Origin: Candidatus Omnitrophota bacterium
Lineage (GTDB): Bacteria > Omnitrophota > Gorgyraeia > Aquiviventales > Aquiviventaceae
Length of the DNA: 27,631 nt
Reading direction: 5' to 3'
Assembly (NCBI GenBank): GCA_016206565.1
Contig: JACQRG010000041.1
Location: 1-27,631, forward strand
Positions 7,468 through 14,537 of this stretch are shown here, one piece after another (within the stretch, counting starts at the first letter, position 1; each line of letters opens with the position of its first letter). The notes beneath the pieces are model-generated. The model did no database searches. It was not told the DNA's origin and saw nothing but the letters and a program-made list of their open reading frames with translations. Made by a program: the position numbers and the translations under genes.

Positions 7468-7929
7468 ATGAAATGCCCCTTTTGCGGCCATGCGGAAGAC
7501 AAAGTCGTGGATTCGCGCGCCAGCTCGGGGGACGCCTCCATCCGCCGCCGGCGCGAGTGCCTGGGCTGCGGAAAGCGCTTCACCACCTATGAGCAGATCG
7601 AGGAGCAGACGCTCATGGTCATCAAGAAGGACGGCCGGCGCGAGCGCTTCGACCGGCAGAAGCTGCTTTCCGGGCTCATGAAGGCCTGCGAGAAGCGGCC
7701 GGTGAGCATGGAGCAGCTCGAGCGGCTGGTGGACGAGCTGGAGCGCGAGGTCTCCCAGCAGTTCGACCGTGAGGTTTCCTCGCGGGAGATCGGCGAGCGC
7801 GTCATGCGCCGCCTCCACGTGCTGGATCCGGTGGCCTACGTGCGGTTCGCCTCGGTCTACCGGGAGTTCAAGGATGTGGAAGAGTTCATGAAAGAGCTCA
7901 AAGACCTGCTCGCCCAGAAGGGCAAGTAA
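7468..7929 (+). CDS. nrdR: Transcriptional repressor NrdR
   Basis: NrdR is a zinc-finger/ATP-cone repressor of ribonucleotide reductase genes that senses ATP/dATP. The N-terminal zinc ribbon has Cys3, Cys6, Cys31 and Cys34 (MKCPFCGH and CLGCGKRFTTYE), followed by the ATP-cone starting at VIKKDGRRERFD (about residues 51-62). The segment ending in VAYVRFASVYREF is typical of the C-terminal part. Length 153 aa is standard. The ATG at 7468 is certain from the family start, yet the bases upstream are pyrimidine-rich heptamer repeats with no Shine-Dalgarno. Expression may depend on coupling to glyA or be inefficient. The glyA-nrdR neighbourhood is common in many bacteria. I see no NrdR-box pair in this window. 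Confidence 0.96.
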   Translation: MKCPFCGHAEDKVVDSRASSGDASIRRRRECLGCGKRFTTYEQIEEQTLMVIKKDGRRERFDRQKLLSGLMKACEKRPVSMEQLERLVDELEREVSQQFDREVSSREIGERVMRRLHVLDPVAYVRFASVYREFKDVEEFMKELKDLLAQKGK

Positions 7930-7939
7930 GCGCTTCCTC

Positions 7940-7967
7940 GCGTCCTGCGTCCTGCTGCACGCCTCCC
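7940..7967. repeat. Heptamer repeat locus 5 (GCGTCCT-type), downstream of nrdR
   Basis: Two perfect GCGTCCT units (7940-7953) are followed by two diverged 7-bp units, GCTGCAC and GCCTCCC. This is the weakest of the eight loci. It lies between nrdR and the promoter of the riboswitch unit. Confidence 0.5.
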
Positions 7968-7971
7968 GCCC

Positions 7972-8001
7972 TTGACGCCGGCACTCATCATGTGGCATAC
8001 C
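7972..8001 (+). promoter_or_regulatory. Candidate sigma70 promoter for the riboswitch-regulator unit
   Basis: TTGACG at 7972-7977 and CATACC at 7996-8001 are separated by 18 bases. TGG directly precedes the -10, giving an extended -10 (TGn). Transcription would begin near 8008, immediately before the aptamer at 8010. The position supports the call more than the -10 sequence does, which matches consensus at only three of six bases. Confidence 0.5.
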
Positions 8002-8009
8002 TAAGGTAC

Positions 8010-8087
8010 GACTCGATCAAGGCAAACCACGAGCAATCGTGGGACCGCAAAGCCAAGGGTCCGACAAGGATAGCCTGGCTGCCGAGC
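8010..8087 (+). ncRNA. Cyclic-di-GMP-I (GEMM-I) riboswitch aptamer
   Basis: The core elements appear in GEMM-I order: GGCAAACC at 8021-8028; a perfect 6-bp stem CCACGA/TCGTGG closed by a GNRA loop GCAA (8027-8042); GGGACCGCAAAGCC (8041-8054), one C longer than the usual GGGACGCAAAGCC; a short P3 hairpin; then GATAGCC and GGCTGCCGAG near 8069-8086. CTCG at 8012-8015 can pair with CGAG at 8083-8086 to close P1. Known GEMM-I aptamers bind one c-di-GMP at the three-way junction, with the GNRA loop docking into P3. The P3 arm here is shorter than in the Vibrio Vc2 example. The downstream gene is a response regulator, and a terminator overlaps the aptamer's 3' end. Confidence 0.9.
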
Positions 8088-8110
8088 AAGCAGGGCAGCC
8101 GGGCCTTTTT
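8073..8110 (+). terminator. Intrinsic terminator forming the riboswitch expression platform
   Basis: GCCTGGCTGCC at 8073-8083 pairs with GGCAGCCGGGC at 8094-8104 (11 bp, one G-U) and is followed by CTTTTT at 8105-8110. The 5' arm is also the 3' strand of the c-di-GMP aptamer. Terminator and ligand-bound aptamer are therefore mutually exclusive, which suggests that c-di-GMP switches the downstream gene on. The 'on' direction is inferred from the overlap. Confidence 0.85.
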
Positions 8111-8136
8111 ATCGGCTTGGAACCCGGGAGCAGGGC

Positions 8137-8502
8137 ATGACATCCGCCCCACGGCGGCTGTTGATCGTCGAGGACGAGCAGGACCTCTGCGACTGCCTGG
8201 AGCAGTTCTTCAGCAGCAAGGGGTTTGACGTGCGGTGCGCCTTCAGCGGGGAGGAGGCGCTGGAGCGCCTGCAGGCCGACCCGCCGGACATCGTCTTGCT
8301 GGATATCCTCCTGCCCGGCCTCTCCGGCCTGGAGGTGCTCAAGCAGGCCCGGGCGCGCTACCCCGGCATGCGGTTCATCATGGTCTCGAGCGCGGATGAG
8401 CAGGCCATCCGCCAGACCGCGACTCTCTTCGGCGCCTGCGCCTTCGTGGCCAAACCCTTCGACTTCTCCGAGCACACCTGGGCGCCGGTCTTCGCCGCCT
8501 AG
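8137..8502 (+). CDS. Single-domain response regulator (CheY-like receiver)
   Basis: The 121 residues hold a receiver domain with no output domain. The acidic pair Glu12-Asp13, phosphoacceptor Asp56 in LLDILLPG, conserved Ser84 (VSSAD) and Lys106 (AKPFDF) are all in place, so phosphorylation competence is expected. After Lys106 only the last helix remains, ending in TWAPVFAA. No histidine kinase is nearby, so its partner is unknown. It is the only gene between the c-di-GMP riboswitch and a convergent gene on the - strand, so it is the sole evident target of that switch. A role in motility, attachment or relay signalling is an inference from the riboswitch ligand. GGGAGCAGGGC upstream of ATG 8137 provides a ribosome site. 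Confidence 0.92.
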   Translation: MTSAPRRLLIVEDEQDLCDCLEQFFSSKGFDVRCAFSGEEALERLQADPPDIVLLDILLPGLSGLEVLKQARARYPGMRFIMVSSADEQAIRQTATLFGACAFVAKPFDFSEHTWAPVFAA

Positions 8503-8508
8503 GTCCCC

Positions 8509-10080
8509 CTACGGACTGACGTAACTCTGGAGCTTCGCGCGCTCGCGCAGGTCGGCGAGCCACGCGATGAGGCGCTCCTGCTGCTTGCGCTGCAGGGTTT
8601 CTTCCCGAAGTGGCTCGCGCTCGGCGGCCAGGCCGCCTAAGTCGGCGGGCAGGCGCTCGCGCACCAGGGCGATGACGAACCGGTCCTGCGTCTGGACGAT
8701 GCCGGTCAGCTCGCCGGCGGCGGTCTCGAAGACCTCGGCGTTGACCTGCGGCGCGTCGCCCAGCGCGTCAATCGCCTGCGACCGGGCAAACGGGGCGGGA
8801 GAGACCGGAGTCGTCTGAGCCTGCCGGCACGCCTCCTCGAACGGGGTGCCTGACGCGAGGGCTTGCGTGAGCCGCTCGTGCAGCGCCGAGGCGGCCTGGC
8901 GGGCGAGCTCCAGGGCGCGCGTTTCCGTCAGGCGCGCCAGCACCTTCGGACGGACCTCCTCCAGCGGCGGGACGCGGGAGGGCTCGCGCGCCGTCACCCG
9001 CAGCACGTACACCCCCTGGTCGGTCTCCACGACGCGGCTTAACTCGCCGATTGGCTGCGTGAAAGCGACCTGCATCAGCGCCGGCTCGGGCGCCCCGGCG
9101 ACGAACAGGTCACCCGCCGGGGTGGGCCCGAACGAGCGCACGGCCAGGTTCGCCGCCGCCGCCAGCTCCTCGAAGGTCTTGGCGCGCTGCTCGTCTAAGT
9201 CCATCGCCAGGCCGACAAGCCGCTGCTTCGCCTGCTCGGCCGCCACGCGGGCGCGCACGTTCTCCTGGACCTGTTCTGGCAGCTGCACGGTGCTGTCTGT
9301 GGTGAATTCGTCCGGGTGCGCGGCGTAATAGCGGTCCAGGTCTTCCTGCGCCGGGGCGGCCTGCGCGCGCGCCTCGGCTTCGGTCAAGCCCAGGTACTCG
9401 AAGGCCACCTGCTCCGGCAGGCGCAGCGATTCCTGCTGCGCCTCGTATGCCGCTTGCACGTCCGCCTCGCTGATCTGCTGCGCGGCTTCGCCGGCGAACG
9501 CGGCGGAGGGCACCGCGACCAGCGACACCCGCGCGCGCTCATGTGCCGTGCGGTACGCCTCCTCGAGTTCCGGGTCGGTGACGATGACTGCGGCTCTGAC
9601 CTGGCTCACCAGCCGCTGGATGCGCAAATCGTCGCGGATCATCTCCTCAAAGCTCTGCGGCGAGATGTTCAGCGCGTGGAGGAACAGGCGGTAGCGCTCG
9701 GGCTGGAAGCGGCCGTCCACCTGGAAATGGGGGATCTGGTGGATGACGCGCGCCAGTTCGGCGTCCGGCACCTTCACGCGCTGCCGCTGGGCGTGGGCCA
9801 GCAGCATGAGCCGCTCCCAGGTCAGCTGGGTGATGACCGGCTCGGGCAAGGGCTCGCCGGGCTGCTGCTCGAGCTGCCGGCGGATCCAGCGCTGCTGCCG
9901 GTCGAAGTCCTCGCGCGAGACCTTCTTGCCGAAGAGCATGCCGGCCGCCCCGTTGGCGCGGTTGAGCTGCGCCGGGGAGAAGAACAGGACGAAGGGCAGC
10001 ACCAGGATGATGAAGATCACCCAGCTGAGGCGCTTGCGCAGCACCTGCGACTTGATCAGCTTCTTGAACATGGTGGGCAT
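8509..10080 (-). CDS. PpiD/SurA-type periplasmic folding chaperone, apparently without a complete parvulin domain
   Basis: The 523-residue protein has a short basic cytoplasmic N-terminus and one membrane segment (about residues 18-35, WVIFIILVLPFVLFF). A SurA_N/PpiD-type helical domain follows, with the GKKVSREDFDRQ and GRFQPERYRLFL motifs (to about residue 200). It then has the long helical region seen in PpiD, including a segment like the parvulin C-terminal half (VETDQGVYVLRVTAREP). I do not see the GG-rich parvulin core (such as GGDLGW and the flanking S/A-kysd region), so isomerase activity is doubtful. Anchored chaperones of this type hold proteins emerging from Sec. The start may be ATG 10080 or the internal ATG at 10071 (MFKKLIK), for which a leaderless transcript is possible. 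It converges with the response regulator, 6 bp between stops. Confidence 0.82.
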   Translation of the reverse strand: MPTMFKKLIKSQVLRKRLSWVIFIILVLPFVLFFSPAQLNRANGAAGMLFGKKVSREDFDRQQRWIRRQLEQQPGEPLPEPVITQLTWERLMLLAHAQRQRVKVPDAELARVIHQIPHFQVDGRFQPERYRLFLHALNISPQSFEEMIRDDLRIQRLVSQVRAAVIVTDPELEEAYRTAHERARVSLVAVPSAAFAGEAAQQISEADVQAAYEAQQESLRLPEQVAFEYLGLTEAEARAQAAPAQEDLDRYYAAHPDEFTTDSTVQLPEQVQENVRARVAAEQAKQRLVGLAMDLDEQRAKTFEELAAAANLAVRSFGPTPAGDLFVAGAPEPALMQVAFTQPIGELSRVVETDQGVYVLRVTAREPSRVPPLEEVRPKVLARLTETRALELARQAASALHERLTQALASGTPFEEACRQAQTTPVSPAPFARSQAIDALGDAPQVNAEVFETAAGELTGIVQTQDRFVIALVRERLPADLGGLAAEREPLREETLQRKQQERLIAWLADLRERAKLQSYVSP

Positions 10081-10108
10081 TGTACCATCTGCAGGCGAGT
10101 CCTGTCAG
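10079..10108 (-). promoter_or_regulatory. Candidate promoter of the PpiD-like gene
   Basis: Read on the - strand, CTGACA (10108-10103) and TACAAT (10084-10079) are 18 bases apart. The predicted start site is about 10072, almost exactly at the second ATG (10071). This would make the mRNA leaderless and rule out the upstream ATG. It is sequence-pattern evidence only. Confidence 0.35.
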
Positions 10109-10146
10109 GGCCGCCGGCCCCCCGGCTCGCTGCCTCTTGACAGGAC
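10099..10146. repeat. 9-bp perfect inverted repeat between divergent ppiD-like gene and hisG
   Basis: GTCCTGTCA (10099-10107) and TGACAGGAC (10138-10146) are perfect complements, separated by 30 bases. The left arm overlaps the -35 of the leftward candidate promoter, and the right arm lies 20 bases upstream of the hisG -35. It could be an operator pair or a leader hairpin. Confidence 0.6.
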
Positions 10147-10165
10147 CCGCCCAGGTGGGGGCGCG

Positions 10166-10194
10166 TTGACACCCCCTGCAGGCTACGGTAGAAT
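10166..10194 (+). promoter_or_regulatory. Strong sigma70-type promoter upstream of hisG
   Basis: A perfect TTGACA (10166-10171), a 17-base spacer and TAGAAT (10189-10194, five of six consensus bases). The predicted start near 10201 leaves a leader of about 46 bases before the hisG ATG. It is the best promoter match I see in the window and stands at the head of the long rightward gene run. Confidence 0.8.
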
Positions 10195-10246
10195 TGTCGC
10201 TCACGCCGTTGCACGTCGCGTTTCACCCGATCCGAGACTGATTGCC

Positions 10247-11191
10247 ATGAGCGCCAAGCGCCGCAGCAAAACCGCCGTCGCCCTCGCCCCGGCCGCGACC
10301 CCCAAGGTCCGGCTGAAGCTCGGCTTTCCCAAGGGCAGCCTGCAGGAGGCCACGGTCAAGCTCTTCGAGCGCGCGGGCTTTAAGGTTCACGTCAGCGAGC
10401 GCTCCTACTCTCCGGCCATTGACGACCCTGAGCTGGACCCCATGCTGCTGCGCGCGCAGGAGATGGCGCGCTACGTCGAGCAGGGGGTCTTGGACTGCGG
10501 CATCACCGGCAACGACTGGATTTTGGAAAGCGGCGCGCGCGTGGAGCGCGTCGCCGAGCTGGTCTACGCCAAGCGCACCCGCACGCCGGTGCGCTGGGTC
10601 CTGGCGGTGCCCGCGGCCTCCTCGGTCCGCGGCCTGGCGCAGCTGCGGGGCAAGCGCATCGCCACCGAGCTGGTCCAGGTGACGAAGGCGTACCTGGCCA
10701 AGCATGGGGTCAAGGCCGACGTCGAATTCTCCTGGGGGGCCACCGAGGGCAAGGTGCGCGCCGGGCTGGTGGACGCCATCGTGGAGCTGACTGAGACCGG
10801 CCAGACGCTCGTGGCCAACGGCCTGCGCATCCTCGAGACGATCTGCGAATCCACCACGCAGTTCATCGCCAACCCCGCCGCGCTGCGCGACCCGTGGAAG
10901 CGGCGCAAGATCGAAAACTTGCGCATCCTCCTGCTCGGCGCCGTGGAGGCCGACGGCAAGGTGGGGTTGAAGCTCAACGTGCCGGAACGCCGGCTGCAGG
11001 CGATCATCGGCGTGCTGCCGGCCATGAAGCGGCCGACGGTCTCGAAGCTCTGGTCGAAGGACGGCGGCGACCCGTGGTGGGCGGTGGAAACGGTCATCGA
11101 GGAATCCCAGGTGAAAGCGCTGATCCTGCGCCTGAAAGAGGCGGGCGCGCAGGACATCATCGAGTACCCCCTCAACAAGGTGATCTACTGA
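10247..11191 (+). CDS. hisG: ATP phosphoribosyltransferase, long form
   Basis: HisG condenses ATP and PRPP to phosphoribosyl-ATP, the first step of histidine synthesis. The sequence shows LGFPKGSLQ (about residues 25-33), DCGITGNDW, the RIATELVQVTKAYL region and the PRPP-binding acidic segment VDAIVELTETGQTL. After about residue 215 it continues with a C-terminal domain ending in GAQDIIEYPLNKVI. That domain and the 314-aa length mark the long, histidine-feedback-regulated form that needs no HisZ. ATG 10247 follows a strong promoter; the upstream open frame has no homology and crosses the promoter. An extra N-terminal stretch of about 20 basic/Ala residues precedes the core. No other his gene is nearby. 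Confidence 0.94.
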   Translation: MSAKRRSKTAVALAPAATPKVRLKLGFPKGSLQEATVKLFERAGFKVHVSERSYSPAIDDPELDPMLLRAQEMARYVEQGVLDCGITGNDWILESGARVERVAELVYAKRTRTPVRWVLAVPAASSVRGLAQLRGKRIATELVQVTKAYLAKHGVKADVEFSWGATEGKVRAGLVDAIVELTETGQTLVANGLRILETICESTTQFIANPAALRDPWKRRKIENLRILLLGAVEADGKVGLKLNVPERRLQAIIGVLPAMKRPTVSKLWSKDGGDPWWAVETVIEESQVKALILRLKEAGAQDIIEYPLNKVIY

Positions 11192-11206
11192 CAGGGACAC
11201 GATGCC

Positions 11207-11275
11207 ATGCGGAGTGCGGAATGCGGAATGCGGAATGACGTCGCGCGCTCCGCACTCCGAACTCCGCACTCCGCA
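11207..11275. repeat. Heptamer repeat locus 6, inverted pair, start of the TPR lipoprotein gene
   Basis: The left arm (11207-11234) has four units of RTGCGGA. The right arm (11248-11275) has four units of CTCCGMA, the complementary word. They are separated by 13 bases and can form a long imperfect hairpin. The gene's ATG is the first three bases of the first unit, and both arms are translated. Confidence 0.85.
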
Positions 11276-12757
11276 TTCATGGCGTGTTTGTTCTCTGCAG
11301 TGGTAGCGGCGGGCTGCGCCGGGCAGCCGTTGCGCATGACGCGCAAGACCCCGGACCAGGCCGCCTACAGCGCCTACCTGCACGGCCTGATGCTGGAGCG
11401 CGAGGCCAGGCTGCGGGACGCCCTCGACGCCTACAAGCTCGCACTGGAGCATGACGAGGCCTCGCCGCGCCTGCACGTGCGCATTGGTGCTGCGCACGTG
11501 AAGCTCGGCCAGACCGACAAGGCGCTGCGGGCTTTCGAGAAAGCGCTGGCCATGGACCCCGACCAGCCGGACGCCTTGCGCTGGATCGCCATGCTCCACA
11601 CCGCGGACGGCCGCCTGAGCGAAGCGATGGAGGTCTACGAGCGGCTGCTGCGGGTCAACCCCACGGACCAATTCGTCCTGAGCACGCTGGCGGATCTCTA
11701 CGTCCTCTCCGGCCGGCTGCCGGACGCCATCACGGTGTATGAGCGGTTAATTGAAGAAGCCGGCCAGACCAGCCAGGTGCATTTCAACCTGGGCGTGCTG
11801 CACGGCCGCCTGGGGCGCTTTGACGACGCCCTGGCCGCCTTCTCCCGCGCCCTGGAGCTCTCGCCGGAGTCCACGGACATCCGCGTGGCGGTCGGCCTGA
11901 CGTACGAGCTGAGCGGCCGCTTCGAGCAGGCGCTGGCGCACTACGAGGCGGCCGTGGCGGCGGAGCCCTTCGATGCGCGGCTCTACCACCACGCCGCGCG
12001 GGCCGCCCTGGGCGCGAAACAGTTGGGGCAGGCGGCCGCCCACTATCAGGCCGTGCTGGACTTAGCCCCCCGCGACCTGGAGGCCATCGTCGGGCTGGTG
12101 CGCGTCTGGGCGGCCGAGCGCCGGTTCGCGGACGCCGAGCGGCTCCTCGGAGAGAAGCTCAAGGAGCTCGGCAACCCGGCCGAGCTCTACGTGCTGCTGG
12201 GCATCGTGTACCGGGAGGCGGCGCAGCATGCCGAGGCGCTGCGGGCCTTCGAGCGCGCCACCGCCCTGAAAGAAGATTATGCCCAGGCTCGCTTCTACCT
12301 GGCGGCGCAGCTCGACCAGCTCGGCCGCCGTGACCTGGCGCGCGAGCACTTGCAGCGCACGGTCGTGTTGGACCCGAACCATGCCGACGCGCTCAACTAC
12401 CTCGGCTACATGGACGCCCAGGACGGCGTGAACCTCGACGAAGCCAAGCGGCTGATCGAGCGCGCGCTGGCCCTGGAGCCGAACAACGGCGCCTACATGG
12501 ACAGCCTGGGCTGGGTGTATTATCAATTGGGCCGGTTCGACGAGGCGATCGCGCACCTGGAGCGGGCCGCCGGCCTGCTGGACACCGACCCGGTGATCTT
12601 CGAGCACTTAGGCGATGCGTACTACCGGCGCGAGGATCTGCCGCGCGCGCGAACGAACTGGGAGAAAGCCCTGCAGCTAGACCCCGAACGCACCGAAGTC
12701 CAGGAGAAATTGGAGCGCGTCTTCGGCGCATCCGAGGCGGTGGCGACCACCCCATGA
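11207..12757 (+). CDS. TPR-repeat lipoprotein (function unknown)
   Basis: The protein has a signal peptide with a lipobox: the hydrophobic run ACLFSAVVAAG ends at Cys37, the likely lipidated residue. From about residue 50 to 505 it is a chain of roughly a dozen tetratricopeptide repeats with W/L-G-Y-F-A-P spacing. The distinctive late segment with NYLGYMDAQDG and YMDSLGWVYYQLG is shared by bacterial TPR proteins of envelope assembly. ATG 11207 has AGGGA nine bases upstream. With this start, residues 1-10 and 14-23 are encoded by heptamer repeats and supply the only positive charges before the hydrophobic core. An alternative ATG at 11279 would give a 12-residue signal without a basic end and has no ribosome site. 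TPR scaffolds bind proteins, but I cannot name the partner. It overlaps the transketolase gene as ATGA. Confidence 0.85.
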   Translation: MRSAECGMRNDVARSALRTPHSAFMACLFSAVVAAGCAGQPLRMTRKTPDQAAYSAYLHGLMLEREARLRDALDAYKLALEHDEASPRLHVRIGAAHVKLGQTDKALRAFEKALAMDPDQPDALRWIAMLHTADGRLSEAMEVYERLLRVNPTDQFVLSTLADLYVLSGRLPDAITVYERLIEEAGQTSQVHFNLGVLHGRLGRFDDALAAFSRALELSPESTDIRVAVGLTYELSGRFEQALAHYEAAVAAEPFDARLYHHAARAALGAKQLGQAAAHYQAVLDLAPRDLEAIVGLVRVWAAERRFADAERLLGEKLKELGNPAELYVLLGIVYREAAQHAEALRAFERATALKEDYAQARFYLAAQLDQLGRRDLAREHLQRTVVLDPNHADALNYLGYMDAQDGVNLDEAKRLIERALALEPNNGAYMDSLGWVYYQLGRFDEAIAHLERAAGLLDTDPVIFEHLGDAYYRREDLPRARTNWEKALQLDPERTEVQEKLERVFGASEAVATTP

Positions 12758-13593
12758 CGGCCCAACCCCGACCCGACTTGAAGGCCTGGCGCGCGCTCGC
12801 CGTCCAGCTGCGCCAGACCATCCTGCGCATGATCGCCAAGGCCGGCAGCGGGCATCCCGGCGGGTCGCTCTCCATGGTCGAGCTCTTGATCGGCCTCTAC
12901 TGGCGCACGCTGCGCCACGACCCCAAGAACCCGCTCTGGCCCGACCGGGACATCTTCCTGCTCTCGAAAGGGCATGGCTGCCCGGCGCTCTACACCGTGC
13001 TGGCCTACCAGGGCTACTTTCCGAAAGAGGAGCTCATGACGCTGCGCCAGTATCCCACGCGGCTGCAAGGGCATCCCGAGCGCTTCTCGGTGCCCGGCGT
13101 GGAGATGGCATCCGGGTCATTGGGCCAGGGGCTCTCGGTGGCCAACGGCCTCGCGCTGGCGGATAGGCTCGACGGGCGGCGGCGCCGGATTTACTGCCTG
13201 ATGGGCGACGGCGAGATCCAGGAGGGCCAGGTGTGGGAGGCGGCGATGACCTCGACGCACCACCACCTCGACGCGGTCTGCGCCATCGTGGACGCGAACC
13301 AGCTGCAGCAGAACGGGCCGGTCAAGGACATCCAGAACATCGAGCCGCTGGCGGACAAATGGCGGTCGTTCGGCTGGCACGCCATTGAAATCAACGGCCA
13401 CGACTTCGCCCAGGTGGCGCGGGCCTACGACGAGGCGGCGGCGGTGCAGGGCCGGCCGCAGGCGATCATCGCGCGCACGGTGAAAGGCAAAGGCGTCTCC
13501 TTCATGGAGCTCAACCCGGCCTGGCACGGGGTGGCCCCCAAGCCGGACGAGCTGGAGAAGGCGCTCAAAGAATTGCAGGCGCAGGCGGCCTGA
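12754..13593 (+). CDS. Transketolase, N-terminal subunit
   Basis: This is the thiamine-diphosphate pyrophosphate-binding half of a two-subunit transketolase. It shows AGSGHPGGSLS (about residues 30-40), LSKGHGCPALY, the ASGSLGQGLSVANG motif and the ThDP motif beginning GDGEIQEGQ at residue 151 and closing with Asn182 in DANQLQQNG. It ends with TVKGKGVSFMEL and the His of the NPAWHG loop. Length (279 aa) matches split transketolase N-subunits. The next gene encodes the other half, starting one base before this stop ends (TGATG). Transketolase moves two-carbon units in the pentose phosphate pathway, feeding ribose-5-phosphate to Prs. Confidence 0.95.
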   Translation: MTAQPRPDLKAWRALAVQLRQTILRMIAKAGSGHPGGSLSMVELLIGLYWRTLRHDPKNPLWPDRDIFLLSKGHGCPALYTVLAYQGYFPKEELMTLRQYPTRLQGHPERFSVPGVEMASGSLGQGLSVANGLALADRLDGRRRRIYCLMGDGEIQEGQVWEAAMTSTHHHLDAVCAIVDANQLQQNGPVKDIQNIEPLADKWRSFGWHAIEINGHDFAQVARAYDEAAAVQGRPQAIIARTVKGKGVSFMELNPAWHGVAPKPDELEKALKELQAQAA

Positions 13594-14537
13594 TGGACCT
13601 CAAACCCACGCGCGACGGATTCGGGGAAGGCTTGCTGGAACTCGGCAAGACGCGGCCGGAGGTCGTCGCCCTCTCCGGCGACCTGGAGGACTCGGCGCGC
13701 GCCATCTGGTTCAAGAAGGAGTTCCCCCAGCGCTTCTTCTCGGTCGGCATCGCCGAGCAGGACATGGTCGGCACCGCCGCCGGCCTGGCGATGGCCGGCA
13801 AGATCCCCTTCGCCTGCTCCTTCTCGCAGTTCGTCACCGGCAAGGCGCTGGAGCAGCTGCGGGTCATGGTGTGCTACCAGCGGCTCAACGTCAAGATCGT
13901 CGGCTCGCACGGCGGCCTGTCGGTCGGCGCGGATGGCGCCACCGCGGAGGCGCTGGAGGAGTTCACCCACATGCGCGCGCTGCCGTTCATGACCGTCATC
14001 GTGCCGTGCGACGCGCTGGAAGCGAAGAAGGCCACGCTCGCCTGCGTGGACTATCCCGGCCCGGTCTTCCTGCGGCTTGGGCGAGCACCGGTGCCGGTCA
14101 TCACGAAGCCGGCCGATCCGTTCCGCATCGGGCAGGCCAACGTGCTGCGCGACGGCGATGACGTGACCCTGGTGGCCTGCGGCATCCTCGTGGCGCACGC
14201 GCTGCAGGCCGCCGAGGAGCTGGCCAAGGAGGGGATTGCGGCGCGCGTGATCAACGTGCACACGCTCAAGCCGATTGACCGCGACGCCCTGGTGAAGGCC
14301 GCGAAGGAGACCGGGGCCGTCGTCACCATCGAGGAGCACACGGTCATCGGCGGGCTGGGCAGCGCGGTCGCCGAGGTGCTCGTGCAATCCCACCCGGTGC
14401 CGATGCGCTTCGTCGGCGTGGAGGACCGCTTCGGGACGTCCGGCGATCCGACCGAGCTGCTCAAAGCCTTCCACCTCATGCCGGGGGACATCGCCAAGGC
14501 CGCCCGCGAGATCCTGCGCGTGAAAGAAACGCTCTAA
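13593..14537 (+). CDS. Transketolase, C-terminal subunit
   Basis: This is the partner of the preceding gene, carrying the pyrimidine-binding and C-terminal domains. Motifs are RDGFGEGLLEL, VALSGDLEDS, the catalytic-Glu region FFSVGIAEQDMVGTAAGLA (about residues 49-67), SHGGLSVGADGATAE and the C-terminal-domain motifs INVHTLKPID and VTIEEHTVIGGLGSAV. Length 314 aa is standard for the C-subunit. DXS is excluded because that enzyme is a single roughly 620-aa chain and lacks this split. The TGATG overlap indicates translational coupling and a 1:1 product ratio. Confidence 0.95.
   Translation: MDLKPTRDGFGEGLLELGKTRPEVVALSGDLEDSARAIWFKKEFPQRFFSVGIAEQDMVGTAAGLAMAGKIPFACSFSQFVTGKALEQLRVMVCYQRLNVKIVGSHGGLSVGADGATAEALEEFTHMRALPFMTVIVPCDALEAKKATLACVDYPGPVFLRLGRAPVPVITKPADPFRIGQANVLRDGDDVTLVACGILVAHALQAAEELAKEGIAARVINVHTLKPIDRDALVKAAKETGAVVTIEEHTVIGGLGSAVAEVLVQSHPVPMRFVGVEDRFGTSGDPTELLKAFHLMPGDIAKAAREILRVKETL

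Noticed and set aside
8503..8520. Bidirectional terminator between the convergent regulator and ppiD-like genes
   Set aside because: Only a 4-bp GTCC/GGAC stem is visible and there is no T-tract on either strand.
9743..10246. Upstream extension of the hisG reading frame
   Set aside because: It overlaps the oppositely oriented ppiD-like gene and crosses a near-consensus promoter. The HisG core starts after ATG 10247.
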